Shown piece after piece: positions 9,307 to 18,095 of a DNA stretch of 64,000 bases; positions within the stretch are counted from its first letter, which is position 1; every line of letters starts with the position of its first letter. The stretch covers positions 248,001 through 312,000 of the forward strand of contig CAVZRO010000006.1 of assembly GCA_963777625.1 (NCBI GenBank), read 5' to 3'. The translations under genes and the position numbers were made by a program. This DNA comes from DATDIC01 sp963777625. Its GTDB lineage: Bacteria; Pseudomonadota; Alphaproteobacteria; Acetobacterales; Acetobacteraceae. A model generated the notes under the pieces. It ran no database searches, was not told where the DNA came from, and was given only the letters and a program-made list of their open reading frames with translations.

Positions 9307-9786
9307 ATGACAAAATCGCTTTTGGATGGGGCCTCTTTGTGCCTCAGAGCTATAGCCGCTGCGGGCCTGCTTGCGGCCAGCGGGTGCGCCAGCATGAAGG
9401 CGCCGACCGCACAAAGCATCGCCGGCCTGTCACCCTCGGGTGACGTGACTATCACGGAGGATTTCGTCACCGGTCTGGGCGGCGGCAGTGGTACCCTGAA
9501 TTATCAGGGGCAAGCGTATCCATTCAGAGTCCTCGGTGCTGTCGTTGGCCCCGGCGGCGGTCTTTCCAAGATCACCGCTACCGGCCCGGTCTATAATCTC
9601 AACAGCGTCGCCGACTTCTCCGGCAGGTACACGCAAAGCACCGGCCCCGCCGGTCTGAGCACCGCGGGGGGCAGCGATCTGTGGCTGCAGAACAGCTCTG
9701 GCGTGATCATGCACCTGCAAGGCGCCAGTCAAGGCGCGATGCTCACCCTTGGGCGTGACGAGATCTTTGTACGAATGTCTCAGTAA
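9307..9786 (+). CDS. Small lipoprotein of unknown function
   Basis: The 159-residue protein carries a lipoprotein signal (LLAASGC, Cys27). The mature part is a compact beta-rich domain with GGGSGTLNYQGQAYPFRVLG and VYNLNSVADFSGRY. This pattern, a glycine-rich strand, then 'YPFRV', then 'VYNL..DF.G.Y', recurs in small envelope proteins of Alphaproteobacteria that I know only as hypothetical. A GGAAGGGGC ribosome site precedes the ATG. It is the first gene of the ten-gene co-directional block that ends with the antiporter. Confidence 0.6.
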   Translation: MTKSLLDGASLCLRAIAAAGLLAASGCASMKAPTAQSIAGLSPSGDVTITEDFVTGLGGGSGTLNYQGQAYPFRVLGAVVGPGGGLSKITATGPVYNLNSVADFSGRYTQSTGPAGLSTAGGSDLWLQNSSGVIMHLQGASQGAMLTLGRDEIFVRMSQ

Positions 9787-9825
9787 TGCCCGCTGCGGCA
9801 CCTAATCAACGAGAGGCATGGATAA

Positions 9826-10626
9826 ATGCGCGTCATCTGTTTCTTCGCTGTTGGCGTGACAATCTTCGGATCGGCTTTGTCGTCTCGGGTGCTGGCCCAG
9901 AGCTCGCCCTCGACGGCTGACGCTCGGCCCACCGCGACGGCCGCCGCGGCACCCGCAGTGACGGAGCAGGCGGACCGACTGCTCCGGCAGATGGGCGCCT
10001 ATATCGGCTCCGCCGGCCAGTTCACGTTCCATGCCGAGATTACCTTCGATCATGTTCTGCCGTCCGGCCAGAAGCTGCAATTCTCCGCAGCCGAGGATGT
10101 CGCGTTGCAACGCCCAAATCGGCTCTATGTCGAATGGAGTGGGGATCTCGGCGATAGGCAGTTCTGGTACGACGGCACATCGATCGCCCTCTATGATCCG
10201 GCGACACCATTTTATGCGACCGGAGCAGCCCCGCCGGATATCGACAGCATGTTGGAGAAGTTGGTGCCGCAGGTGGGCTTCGCTCCACCGCTGGCCGACT
10301 TTCTCTACCACGACCCCTATCAAAGTGTGCGCGGGAATTTACAGTACGGGTTCGATCTCGGTCGCAACGACGTGGCCGGCAGAAGCTGCCGCACCCTCGC
10401 CTTCGTCGAGAAGGACATCGACTGGCAGATTTGGATCCAGGACGGGCCGCAACTGGTCCCTTGCAAGCTGGTGATTACCTACAAGACGCAGCCGGCGCAG
10501 CCCCAATTCAGCGCGGTATTCAGTGATTGGAACTTTGCCCCGCGCATCGCGGAGCCGCTGTTTACACCGGATCTGCCGCCGGGGACGCAGAAAATACCAT
10601 TCGCGACAGTTGCGGCCAGCAAGTAG
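9826..10626 (+). CDS. DUF2092 family exported protein
   Basis: The 266-residue protein has a signal peptide (cleavage near VLAQ, residue 25). It then matches the DUF2092 pattern: a helical start (VTEQADRLLRQMGAYI), 'RPNRLYVEW', 'FWYDGTSIALYDPATPFYA' and 'YQSVRGNLQYGFDLG'. Members are periplasmic and have a LolA/LolB-like half-barrel that suggests lipid or lipoprotein binding, although no substrate is proven. It starts 39 bases after the lipoprotein gene and ends 16 bases before the next gene. Confidence 0.75.
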   Translation: MRVICFFAVGVTIFGSALSSRVLAQSSPSTADARPTATAAAAPAVTEQADRLLRQMGAYIGSAGQFTFHAEITFDHVLPSGQKLQFSAAEDVALQRPNRLYVEWSGDLGDRQFWYDGTSIALYDPATPFYATGAAPPDIDSMLEKLVPQVGFAPPLADFLYHDPYQSVRGNLQYGFDLGRNDVAGRSCRTLAFVEKDIDWQIWIQDGPQLVPCKLVITYKTQPAQPQFSAVFSDWNFAPRIAEPLFTPDLPPGTQKIPFATVAASK

Positions 10627-10642
10627 CAGCAGGGAGGCATCG

Positions 10643-11614
10643 ATGATCGAGCGCTTCACAGGCCAGAAGAAGCTCATTGGTGTGTTGCTGGGCGGCGTGG
10701 CGATAGCCGCTTGCGTCTCCATCGGGATGGAACGCGCGGCGGCATTCCGCGGTGGTTTCGGAGGCTTCCACGGAGGTGGCTTCAGCGGCGGCGGCTTCGG
10801 GGGCTTCCACGGCGGCGGCGGCGGCTTCCACTTCGGCGGGGGCTTTGGAAGCGGTGGTTCGCGCTTCGGCGATGGAGGAATGTTCGACCGCAGCGGTGAC
10901 GCCGGCTTCGGCCAAGGCGGCTTCGGCAGCATCCATAATGCCGGTACCTTCTCGGACCGCGCCGATGGCTTCCAGCAGAGTCATCCCGAGTTCCAGCATA
11001 ACGCAAGTCAGTTCCAGCAAGCCCATCCGGACGATCGGCAGAACGTATCCCAATTGCAGCAGAACCGCTTCAACGAGGCCAACACGCTGCAGCAGAACCG
11101 CTACAACGACGCACGCAATCTGCAGGTGAATCGGCAGAACACATGGAACAATTACAACGGAAGCTGGGGAGGTTACTATTCCGGCTTGGGGCTGGGTGCC
11201 GGCTTTGCGATCGGTGCTACGATGGCGGCACTGCCGGCCGCCGCGATCGCACTCTCCGTCGCCGGAACGCCATACTGGTACGAAAACGGGGTCTATTACG
11301 CGTCCCAAGCCGGCCAGTACGCGGTGGTACCGCCACCACAGGGCGCGGTGGTTGTAACCCCGCCACCCTCTTGCTCGACGGTTTATGTCGGTAGCGGGAC
11401 GAGTCTCGACTGCGGCGGCGCCTTCTATGCCTCGGTGCCGAACGGGTACGAAGTGATCCCGCCGCCGGTCGGCGCTACCGTGAAAACACTGCCGGACGGC
11501 GCGGTGAACCAGAACATCAACGGCACAACCTACTTTACCTTCGGCGGCGCGTACTATCAGCCATTCTACAGCGGCAGCAGCGTGATCTATCAGGTAGTCG
11601 CAAAACCCGCCTGA
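10643..11614 (+). CDS. DUF6515-like exported protein with glycine-rich N-terminus
   Basis: The ATG at 10643 is preceded by AGGGAGG, which fixes the start (323 residues). A signal peptide is followed by a Gly/Phe/His-rich stretch (about residues 33-90), then a Gln/Asn-rich segment with repeats of QQNR-N-A (about 100-165). A hydrophobic helix comes next, and then two copies of a module with YYENGVYYASQAGQYAVVPP and ..GAVVVTPPP / ..YEVIPPPVGA. These tandem modules are the DUF6515 pattern. It is likely a surface or periplasmic structural protein. Low-complexity sequence makes a finer call unsafe. Confidence 0.7.
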   Translation: MIERFTGQKKLIGVLLGGVAIAACVSIGMERAAAFRGGFGGFHGGGFSGGGFGGFHGGGGGFHFGGGFGSGGSRFGDGGMFDRSGDAGFGQGGFGSIHNAGTFSDRADGFQQSHPEFQHNASQFQQAHPDDRQNVSQLQQNRFNEANTLQQNRYNDARNLQVNRQNTWNNYNGSWGGYYSGLGLGAGFAIGATMAALPAAAIALSVAGTPYWYENGVYYASQAGQYAVVPPPQGAVVVTPPPSCSTVYVGSGTSLDCGGAFYASVPNGYEVIPPPVGATVKTLPDGAVNQNINGTTYFTFGGAYYQPFYSGSSVIYQVVAKPA

Positions 11615-11650
11615 GGTGTCCACGAAGTTGGCGTATACTGGAAGAACGTG

Positions 11651-12712
11651 ATGAAACCTGTCCCTGCCGCACCACCGATGGGTCGCCGCACGCTGATATC
11701 CGCCGTACCTGCACTCGGGATTGCGGCGAGTCCCTTGCTCCCCGTCGCAGCGATGGCACAGGCCCCATCGAGTCCTCTGCCTTCGTGGAATGACGGGCCG
11801 GCGAAGCAAGCGGTCCTGGACTTCGTCCGCGCCGCCACCGACAGGTCGAGCAAGGATTTCGTGGCGCCGGAAGACCGCATCGCTACGTTCGACCAGGACG
11901 GGACGCTTTGGGTGGAGCATCCGCTCTACACACAGGCCATGTTCGCGCTCGATCGCTTGCATGCACTGGCGCCGCACCATCCGGAGTGGAAGTCGCACGA
12001 ACCATTCCGGGCGGTGTTGTCCAACGATCCAGCGGCGCTGGGACGCTTGTCCGAGCGGGACTGGGCGGAAATCATCGTGGTCACCCATGCCGGCATGAGC
12101 CAGGAGGCGTTCCTGCAAATTGCCAGCCAGTGGCTGACAACCGCGAAGCATCCGAGGTTCCAGCGGCTTTATACCGAGCTTGTCTATCAGCCGATGATCG
12201 AGCTTCTAAACTATCTGCGCGCCAACGAATTCGAGACGTACATCGTGACCGGTGGTGGCCAGGACTTCGTGCGCGCCTATTCCCAACGCGTCTATGGCAT
12301 CCCGACACAGAAAGTCATCGGGTCCAGCATCGCGACGAAATACGAATTCAAGGGCGCCACGCCGGAGCTGATGCGCCTGCCCAAGCTGTTCTTCAACGAC
12401 AACAACGACGGCAAAGCGCGCGGCATTGACCTGTTCATCGGCAAGCGCCCCCATGCCGCCTTCGGCAATTCCACCGGCGACCGCGAGATGCTGGAATGGA
12501 CCGGCGCCGGAGACGGCGCGCGGCTGAAGATGCTGGTTTACCACGACGACCCGGTCCGCGAATTCGCTTATGGGCCCGCGGGGGGACTGCCAGACACCAC
12601 GGTTGGCACATTCTCCCGCCCGCTCATGGAGGAAGCGAAATCCCGGTCGTGGACGGTGATCAGCATGAAGAACGACTGGAGGCGCATCTTTGCATTCGAG
12701 TCTATGCGCTAA
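11651..12712 (+). CDS. Exported HAD-superfamily phosphatase
   Basis: The 353-residue protein has a signal peptide (TLISAVPALGIAASPLLPV, cleavage near MAQA). It has HAD motif I as FDQDGT (nucleophile Asp81, acid/base Asp83), motif II in YIVTGGGQDF and motifs III/IV near GKRPHAAFGNSTGDREM. Together these indicate a phosphomonoesterase with a large cap domain, active outside the cytoplasm. A GTG one codon upstream is an alternative start, but the GGAAG site suits the ATG. It lies 36 bases after the DUF6515-like gene. Extracytoplasmic HADs of this type are commonly found beside sulfatases and FGE-like proteins; the substrate is unknown. Confidence 0.8.
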   Translation: MKPVPAAPPMGRRTLISAVPALGIAASPLLPVAAMAQAPSSPLPSWNDGPAKQAVLDFVRAATDRSSKDFVAPEDRIATFDQDGTLWVEHPLYTQAMFALDRLHALAPHHPEWKSHEPFRAVLSNDPAALGRLSERDWAEIIVVTHAGMSQEAFLQIASQWLTTAKHPRFQRLYTELVYQPMIELLNYLRANEFETYIVTGGGQDFVRAYSQRVYGIPTQKVIGSSIATKYEFKGATPELMRLPKLFFNDNNDGKARGIDLFIGKRPHAAFGNSTGDREMLEWTGAGDGARLKMLVYHDDPVREFAYGPAGGLPDTTVGTFSRPLMEEAKSRSWTVISMKNDWRRIFAFESMR

Positions 12713-12732
12713 CATAGGCCACTGAGGGAGAG

Positions 12733-13032
12733 ATGATCATGCGGCGCCCGCACCCGCATCCCCGCACAGCCAAGACCGTGAGCGTGGCTGTCTTATCGGT
12801 GCTGATGTCCTCCGCTGCCGGCTGGACAACGGCAGCAGCGCCACCGGGAAGCGCCACCGCCTCCGACGCGTTGCAGCCGACCCAGGGAGAAGTGTCAGCG
12901 GACGAACGCGCCGCCGGTATTCATTCATCACCGGCCCAGCAAGGCACGGAGCAGCGCGAGTTGAACCAGATCTACCGGAACCTGATGGGCCAGCAGCCCT
13001 CGCCACCGGCGCAACCAGGTCCGCCCAAGTGA
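12733..13032 (+). CDS. Small exported protein of unknown function
   Basis: This 99-residue protein has a twin-basic N-terminus and a hydrophobic stretch (TVSVAVLSVLMSSAAG) that reads as a signal peptide. The mature part is hydrophilic, Pro/Gln-rich and probably disordered, with one predicted helix (ELNQIYRNLMGQQ). A GAGGGAG site serves either the ATG at 12733 or the one two codons later at 12739. I recognise no family. Its position, 20 bases after the HAD gene, suggests co-expression with it. Confidence 0.6.
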   Translation: MIMRRPHPHPRTAKTVSVAVLSVLMSSAAGWTTAAAPPGSATASDALQPTQGEVSADERAAGIHSSPAQQGTEQRELNQIYRNLMGQQPSPPAQPGPPK

Positions 13033-13202
13033 CGTCGCATGGTTAGGTCTGGCGGATTGCGTGATCGCGACCGCGCTCGTAGTCGGCAAGGCGGCGCCAC
13101 CGATCCGGCCGACCCTCGCTCTTCACCCGGGCGAAAGAAACCGTGGCCGGGCAGAGCCGATGCGAATATACGGCGACCATACGTCGCCGGGGAGGAAGTT
13201 TC

Positions 13203-14177
13203 TTGAGTTCTAGCATGTCGACAGAACAGTCGCCCGATGTTCCGGCCGGGGAAGCGCATGCTTACCGCGACATGGTGTGGATTCCGGGCGGCACTTTCCG
13301 GATGGGATCGGATCGGCACTACCCGGAAGAAGCACCGGCCCATCACGCGACGGTCTCCCCTTTCTGGATCGATCGTACGCCGGTTACGAACCGTCAGTTC
13401 CGCCAGTTTGCCGAGGCGACAGGCTATGTCACGGTCGCCGAAGTCGCACCGGATCCAAAGGATTATCCGGGCGCATTACCGCACATGTTGAAACCGGGCT
13501 CGCTGGTTTTCACGCCACCCCGGAAACCTGTTGATCTTCGCGACTGGTCGCAATGGTGGCGCTTCGAATTCGGCGCAAACTGGCGCCGCCCGTATGGGCG
13601 TGGCCGCTCGAACCATCGCCTTGATAACCATCCGGTCGTGCATGTCGCCTATCAGGACGCAGAAGCGTATGCCAAGTGGGCAGGGAAGGATCTGCCGACA
13701 GAAGCCGAATGGGAATACGCCGCGCGCGGGAGACTCGATGGCGCCGAGTTCGCCTGGGGTGAGGAACTGACGCCAGGCGGCCGTCATATGGCGAATACCT
13801 GGCAGGGCGCGTTTCCGAACGAAAACCTCGCCGCTGACGGTTACACGCGGACCTCTCCGGTCGAGACCTTTCCGCCGAATGGTTACGGGCTGTTCGATAT
13901 GATCGGCAATGTGTGGGAGTGGACCACGGATTGGTACTCGGCCCGGCACAGCGCGCCGTCACCTTGTTGCATCCCGGAAAACCCGCGTGGTGGGCGGGCG
14001 ACCGATAGTTACGACCAGTGCGACGCCTCAAGGCGCATTCCTCGCAAGGTGGTCAAAGGCGGTTCGCATCTCTGCGCCCCGAACTACTGCCGCCGCTACC
14101 GTCCAGCCGCCCGCCACGCGCAGCCGATCAACTCCGGCATGAGCCATGTCGGCTTCCGATGCGTCATCCGGGCCTAG
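13203..14177 (+). CDS. Formylglycine-generating enzyme family protein (sulfatase activator)
   Basis: The 324-residue protein has the SUMF1/FGE fold: WIPGGTFRMGSD at the start, TPVTNRQFRQFAEATGY, LPTEAEWEYAARGRLDG and the closing HVGFRC. The two copper-binding cysteines of true aerobic FGEs are both present as GGSHLCAPNYCRRY (Cys291 and Cys296), which separates it from the many FGE-like proteins without them. It should oxidise the active-site Cys of a sulfatase to formylglycine in the cytoplasm; no signal peptide is seen. The TTG at 13203 has a GGAGG site seven bases upstream and is preferred to the ATG at 13215. The Cys-type sulfatase at 15241 is the obvious client. Confidence 0.9.
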   Translation: MSSSMSTEQSPDVPAGEAHAYRDMVWIPGGTFRMGSDRHYPEEAPAHHATVSPFWIDRTPVTNRQFRQFAEATGYVTVAEVAPDPKDYPGALPHMLKPGSLVFTPPRKPVDLRDWSQWWRFEFGANWRRPYGRGRSNHRLDNHPVVHVAYQDAEAYAKWAGKDLPTEAEWEYAARGRLDGAEFAWGEELTPGGRHMANTWQGAFPNENLAADGYTRTSPVETFPPNGYGLFDMIGNVWEWTTDWYSARHSAPSPCCIPENPRGGRATDSYDQCDASRRIPRKVVKGGSHLCAPNYCRRYRPAARHAQPINSGMSHVGFRCVIRA

Positions 14178-14208
14178 CCGTGCGGCGCGACGTGGATGGA
14201 GCAGTGCG

Positions 14209-14703
14209 ATGACCGATATCAGTGCGCAGCGATTGGGTGTTCTGGCCAGGTTGGTGGTTGCGTTCGCCCTCGTGTTCTTCATCGGCGGCGTGGTGTGGCA
14301 CGGCATCTCGGTCGGGGTGTTCGAGCGCCTCTGGCACGATCTGGTGGACCGCCCGACCGGGCCGATGAAGTTCCGCTTCATCCTGCAGCCCACGATGGCG
14401 GTGATCGCCGGGATCCACGACGGTTTCCGGGATGCACGGGCTGGCCGCGGTCCGTATTTGGCGACGGTGCTGCGCAGCAGGCAGGAGCGCATCGGCCGTC
14501 TGCGCGAGGGATTGAATGCGACCGCCAGAATCATCCTGCTCGGCTTGGCGATGGACGTGATTTATCAGGTCCTCGTGCTCAAGACTTTCTATCCGAACGA
14601 AGCGCTGATCATCGCGCTGCTGCTGGCGTTCGTACCATACCTGATTGTCCGGGGGCTCGCCTTGCGCGCGTGGCGGAATCGCGCGGCGCGCCAGCTCCGG
14701 TAA
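14209..14703 (+). CDS. Membrane protein of unknown function
   Basis: The 164-residue protein has about four hydrophobic segments: near residues 12-30 (VVAFALVFFIGGVVWHGIS), about 60-75, about 103-120 (IILLGLAMDVIYQVLVL) and 130-150. A short charged loop (ARAGRGPYLATVLRSRQER) separates the pairs. GGAG lies seven bases before the ATG. I do not recognise a named family. It sits 31 bases after the FGE gene and 34 before the DUF202 gene, so it belongs to the sulfatase block. Confidence 0.65.
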   Translation: MTDISAQRLGVLARLVVAFALVFFIGGVVWHGISVGVFERLWHDLVDRPTGPMKFRFILQPTMAVIAGIHDGFRDARAGRGPYLATVLRSRQERIGRLREGLNATARIILLGLAMDVIYQVLVLKTFYPNEALIIALLLAFVPYLIVRGLALRAWRNRAARQLR

Positions 14704-14737
14704 ATCTACCCGACATGCACCCAGGGAGAGACCGGCG

Positions 14738-15178
14738 ATGACGGATACACGCACGGGCGCCACGGACAGGTTCGAGGTCAGGGTCACCGCAGACAGTCAT
14801 TTTGGCTGGATCCGCACCCGGCTCAGCCTGGAACGAACGATGATGTCGTGGCTGCGCACGGCCACGGCGCTCATCGGCTTTGGTTTCGCGATCGTCCAAT
14901 ACCTCGACCGCTTTGGACAGACTCCCGGCGCGCGCCCCGCTTATCTGCCAAACGCGCCGCAATTTTTGGGGTTGGCCCTTATCGCCTGCGGTATCGTGGC
15001 GTTGATTATCTCGATCTGGCAGTACTGGTGGACGCTTCACTACCTGTGGAGCGGACCGTTCGCCGCAATCGCCGGCATGAAACAGGAGGGAGGGAAATCG
15101 CCGGTACTGCCGGTTGCCGTTCTCCTTATCTTCGTCGGCTTGTTCGCGTTTTTTAGCGTGTTGCTGCGCCTTGCCTAG
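14738..15178 (+). CDS. DUF202 family membrane protein (YidH-like)
   Basis: The 146-residue protein has the DUF202 signature RTRLSLERTMMSWLRTATAL, followed by three membrane helices (about residues 42-60, 78-100 and 125-143). The family is found in bacteria and in fungal vacuolar proteins and has no proven function. A GGGAGAG site precedes the ATG. It is part of the co-directional run that leads to the sulfatase, 62 bases downstream. Confidence 0.85.
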   Translation: MTDTRTGATDRFEVRVTADSHFGWIRTRLSLERTMMSWLRTATALIGFGFAIVQYLDRFGQTPGARPAYLPNAPQFLGLALIACGIVALIISIWQYWWTLHYLWSGPFAAIAGMKQEGGKSPVLPVAVLLIFVGLFAFFSVLLRLA

Positions 15179-15240
15179 TCGCCAAGGCCGACCGACCGTG
15201 ACTGACGAAAATCCTGAAACTAGAAATAGGGGAGAGTAAG

Positions 15241-16734
15241 ATGGCTAAAGCAGGCAAACCGAATATCCTTATCCTGTGGGGCGACGATATCGGCTGGTGG
15301 AACATCAGTTACAACAACCGCGGCCAGATGGGGTATCGCACGCCCAATATCGACCGCATTGGCCACGAAGGCTGCACCTTCACCGACTATTACGGCCAGC
15401 AAAGCTGCACTGCCGGCCGCGCCGCGTTCATCACCGGACAGAACCCGATCCGCACCGGCCTGACCAAGGTCGGCATGCCGGGCGCCGATGTGGGGCTGCG
15501 GGCCGAAGACCCGACCATCGCCGACCTGCTGAGACCACTCGGCTATGTCACCGGACAGTTCGGCAAAAACCATCTGGGGGACAAGGATGAGTTTCTCCCC
15601 ACAATGCACGGTTTCGACGAATTCTTCGGCAACCTCTACCACTTGAATGCCGAGGAAGAGCCGGAAAACGAAGACTATCCAAAAAACCCGGAATTCAAGA
15701 AGCACTTCGGACCGCGGGGGGTCCTGCATTGCTGGGCCGACGGCAAGGGTGGTCAGCGCATCGAGGACACAGGGCCGCTGACAAGGAAGCGGATGGAAAC
15801 CATCGACGACGAAGTCACCGAGCATGCGGTCGGCTTCATCGAGAAAGCACACAAGGAAGGTAAGCCCTTCTTCATGTGGTACAACACCACTGCGATGCAC
15901 TTTCGGACCCACCGTGCGGAAAAGCACAAGGGAAAAAGTGGCCAGGGTTTCTACAACGATGTAATGGTGGCCCACGATGAGCACATCGGCCAGATGCTCG
16001 ACAAGCTCGACGAACTCGGCATCGCCGACAATACGATCGTGATGTACTCAACGGACAACGGCCCGCACTACAACAGCTGGCCGGACGGCGGGATTACCCC
16101 GTTCCGCAGCGAAAAGAACACCAACTGGGAAGGCGGCTGGCGCGTTCCCGTGTTTGTGCGCTGGCCAGGAAAGATCAAGCCGGGATCAGTCTTCAATGAT
16201 GTCGCCTCTCATCAGGACTGGCTGCCTACCTTGCTCGCGGCCGCCGGCGAGCAGGATATTTCGGCCAAACTACTTGGCGGTCACAAGGTCGGCGGCAGGA
16301 CCTTCAAGGTCCACATTGATGGCTACAACCTGATCCCCTATCTGACCGGAGAGGCGAAGGAGAGTCCCAGGAAGTTCTTCTTCTACATCAGCGACGATGG
16401 AGACATCCTGGCAATTCGTATGGGAGACTGGAAGGTCGTACTCATGGAGCAACGGGCCAAACAACTCTTGTGCTGGTTCGAGCCGTTCGTGAAACTCCGT
16501 GCTCCGAAGATGTTCCACCTCCGACGCGACCCCTTCGAGCGGGCGGACGAAAACTCAAACACCTACTGGGACTGGCTGATAGACCACGTCTACATCATCT
16601 ACGAGATGCAGGCGATCGTGGCCGCGCAGATCCAGAATTTTGTGAAATTCCCGCCACGACAAAAACCGGCCGCGTTCAATCTCGATGCGGTGCTGCGTCA
16701 GCTTCAGGAAACGACCAGTAGTGCCAATCACTAG
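15241..16734 (+). CDS. Arylsulfatase, Cys type (alkaline-phosphatase superfamily)
   Basis: This 497-residue sulfatase should hydrolyse a sulfate ester after its Cys56 is converted to formylglycine. The active-site motif is SCTAGRAAFITG (C-x-A-x-R), a permitted variant of C-x-P-x-R. Calcium ligands Asp15-Asp16 (ILWGDDIGWW) and the DNGPH motif near residue 272 are present. There is no signal peptide, so the enzyme is probably cytoplasmic, in the same compartment as the FGE encoded 1.1 kb upstream. GGGGAGAG precedes the ATG. Full family length. The substrate cannot be read from sequence. Confidence 0.92.
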   Translation: MAKAGKPNILILWGDDIGWWNISYNNRGQMGYRTPNIDRIGHEGCTFTDYYGQQSCTAGRAAFITGQNPIRTGLTKVGMPGADVGLRAEDPTIADLLRPLGYVTGQFGKNHLGDKDEFLPTMHGFDEFFGNLYHLNAEEEPENEDYPKNPEFKKHFGPRGVLHCWADGKGGQRIEDTGPLTRKRMETIDDEVTEHAVGFIEKAHKEGKPFFMWYNTTAMHFRTHRAEKHKGKSGQGFYNDVMVAHDEHIGQMLDKLDELGIADNTIVMYSTDNGPHYNSWPDGGITPFRSEKNTNWEGGWRVPVFVRWPGKIKPGSVFNDVASHQDWLPTLLAAAGEQDISAKLLGGHKVGGRTFKVHIDGYNLIPYLTGEAKESPRKFFFYISDDGDILAIRMGDWKVVLMEQRAKQLLCWFEPFVKLRAPKMFHLRRDPFERADENSNTYWDWLIDHVYIIYEMQAIVAAQIQNFVKFPPRQKPAAFNLDAVLRQLQETTSSANH

Positions 16735-16797
16735 GGAGTTTTCGGTGAAGCACGGCAAGCGGCCGTGGCGGCCAAAGCCCAATAGGATGATCGGCTG

Positions 16798-18036
16798 ATG
16801 TATCTGCTGGATGCGCTGAGATCGCACATCCTGGCACTTCCGGACCTGGCGAAGTTTGCCGTCGTGGTCGCCGTGATCGTCGGCGTACCGGCGATCGCGC
16901 GGCGGCTTCGCCTTCCGGAGATGGTCGGGTTGCTGGTGTTCGGCGTCCTCCTCGGGCCACATGTCCTGGGCTTCTTCGGTCAGAACCGGCCCGTTGCTGA
17001 ATTCTTCGCAGAGCTCGGCAAATTGCTGCTGATGTTTTCGGCCGGACTTGAGATCGATGTTCTGTTGTTCCGAAAGGTCCAGAATCGGTCGATCATCTTT
17101 GGCGTTACGACAACGATGCTGCCGTTGCTGCTTGGCACCCTCTATGGCCTTGAGTGTGGCTACGCCATGATTCCGGCGATCGTTATCGGTTCCCTGCTCG
17201 CGTCGCATACGTTGCTGGGTCTTTCCATTGTAAGCAGGTTTGGGGGGATGCGGTTCGAACCGATGATCGTGGCGGTTGGTGCAACCGTCATATCGGACAC
17301 CTTGTCGTTGATCGTGTTTGCCGTCTGCATTTCGACCTATACGGCCGGCTTCTCGTTTTCGGGGCTCGCCATCCAGCTTCTGGAGATTGCCATCTTCGTC
17401 CCGTTCGTCCTGTTCGGGCTCAGTCGTCTCGGCGCCTTTCTGCTGAGCAAAGTTCAGAGCAAAGAAGATGCCTATTTTGTTTTGATGCTCGGCATCATGG
17501 CAATCGCCGGTGTGATTGCGCAGGCCATCAACCTGCCCGACATCGTCGGCGCATTCCTGGCTGGTCTCGCGGTGAACGCCGCGGTCCACGATAAACCAGC
17601 AAGGGCCAAGCTGGAATTTTTCGGACAATCGCTCTTTATCCCGAGTTTCTTTATCGTGACGGGGTTCCTGATAAATCCCGTGGAGTTTGTTGCCACCATT
17701 GTTCGTCATTTTCCCATGGCCGTCGGCATCGTGATCACGCTTCTGGCGGGGAAGTGGCTCGCGGCCGAGACTGTGGGACGTGCGTTCGGGTACCGGCGAG
17801 CGGCGCGACAGACGGTTTGGGCGCTGACCCTGCCTCAGGTCGCGGCGACGCTCGCGGCGACGCTTGTCGCTTATGATACCCGCAACGCTGCCGGACAGCG
17901 GCTATTGGATGGCACGATGCTGAATGTGGTGCTCGTGCTGATGTTGGCCACGTCGATTATCGGGCCGGTGCTGACGGAACGATTCGCGGCTTCGATGGTT
18001 GAAGATACGGCACGCGAGAAAGCCGTCGCCGCGTGA
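16798..18036 (+). CDS. Cation/proton antiporter, CPA2 family
   Basis: The 412-residue protein has about 11-12 membrane helices with the Na+/H+ exchanger fold, including LGKLLLMFSAGLEIDVLLF and INLPDIVGAFLAGLAVN. Unlike KefB/KefC it stops after the membrane domain and has no TrkA-N or USP domain. It starts 63 bases after the sulfatase on the same strand and is probably the last gene of that operon. It may handle the protons or sulfate-linked ion balance produced by the pathway, but this is only inferred from position. Confidence 0.82.
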   Translation: MYLLDALRSHILALPDLAKFAVVVAVIVGVPAIARRLRLPEMVGLLVFGVLLGPHVLGFFGQNRPVAEFFAELGKLLLMFSAGLEIDVLLFRKVQNRSIIFGVTTTMLPLLLGTLYGLECGYAMIPAIVIGSLLASHTLLGLSIVSRFGGMRFEPMIVAVGATVISDTLSLIVFAVCISTYTAGFSFSGLAIQLLEIAIFVPFVLFGLSRLGAFLLSKVQSKEDAYFVLMLGIMAIAGVIAQAINLPDIVGAFLAGLAVNAAVHDKPARAKLEFFGQSLFIPSFFIVTGFLINPVEFVATIVRHFPMAVGIVITLLAGKWLAAETVGRAFGYRRAARQTVWALTLPQVAATLAATLVAYDTRNAAGQRLLDGTMLNVVLVLMLATSIIGPVLTERFAASMVEDTAREKAVAA

Positions 18037-18095
18037 GGGTCGCCCAGCATGTCACGCCCTGGTAGCGGATCAGAACGCGGTGAGCCGCGGCGTGA

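Noticed and set aside
10562..12151. A 529-codon minus-strand open frame
   Set aside because: Antisense to the DUF6515-like and HAD genes; Ala/Glu-rich repeats reflect the glycine-rich coding on the other strand.
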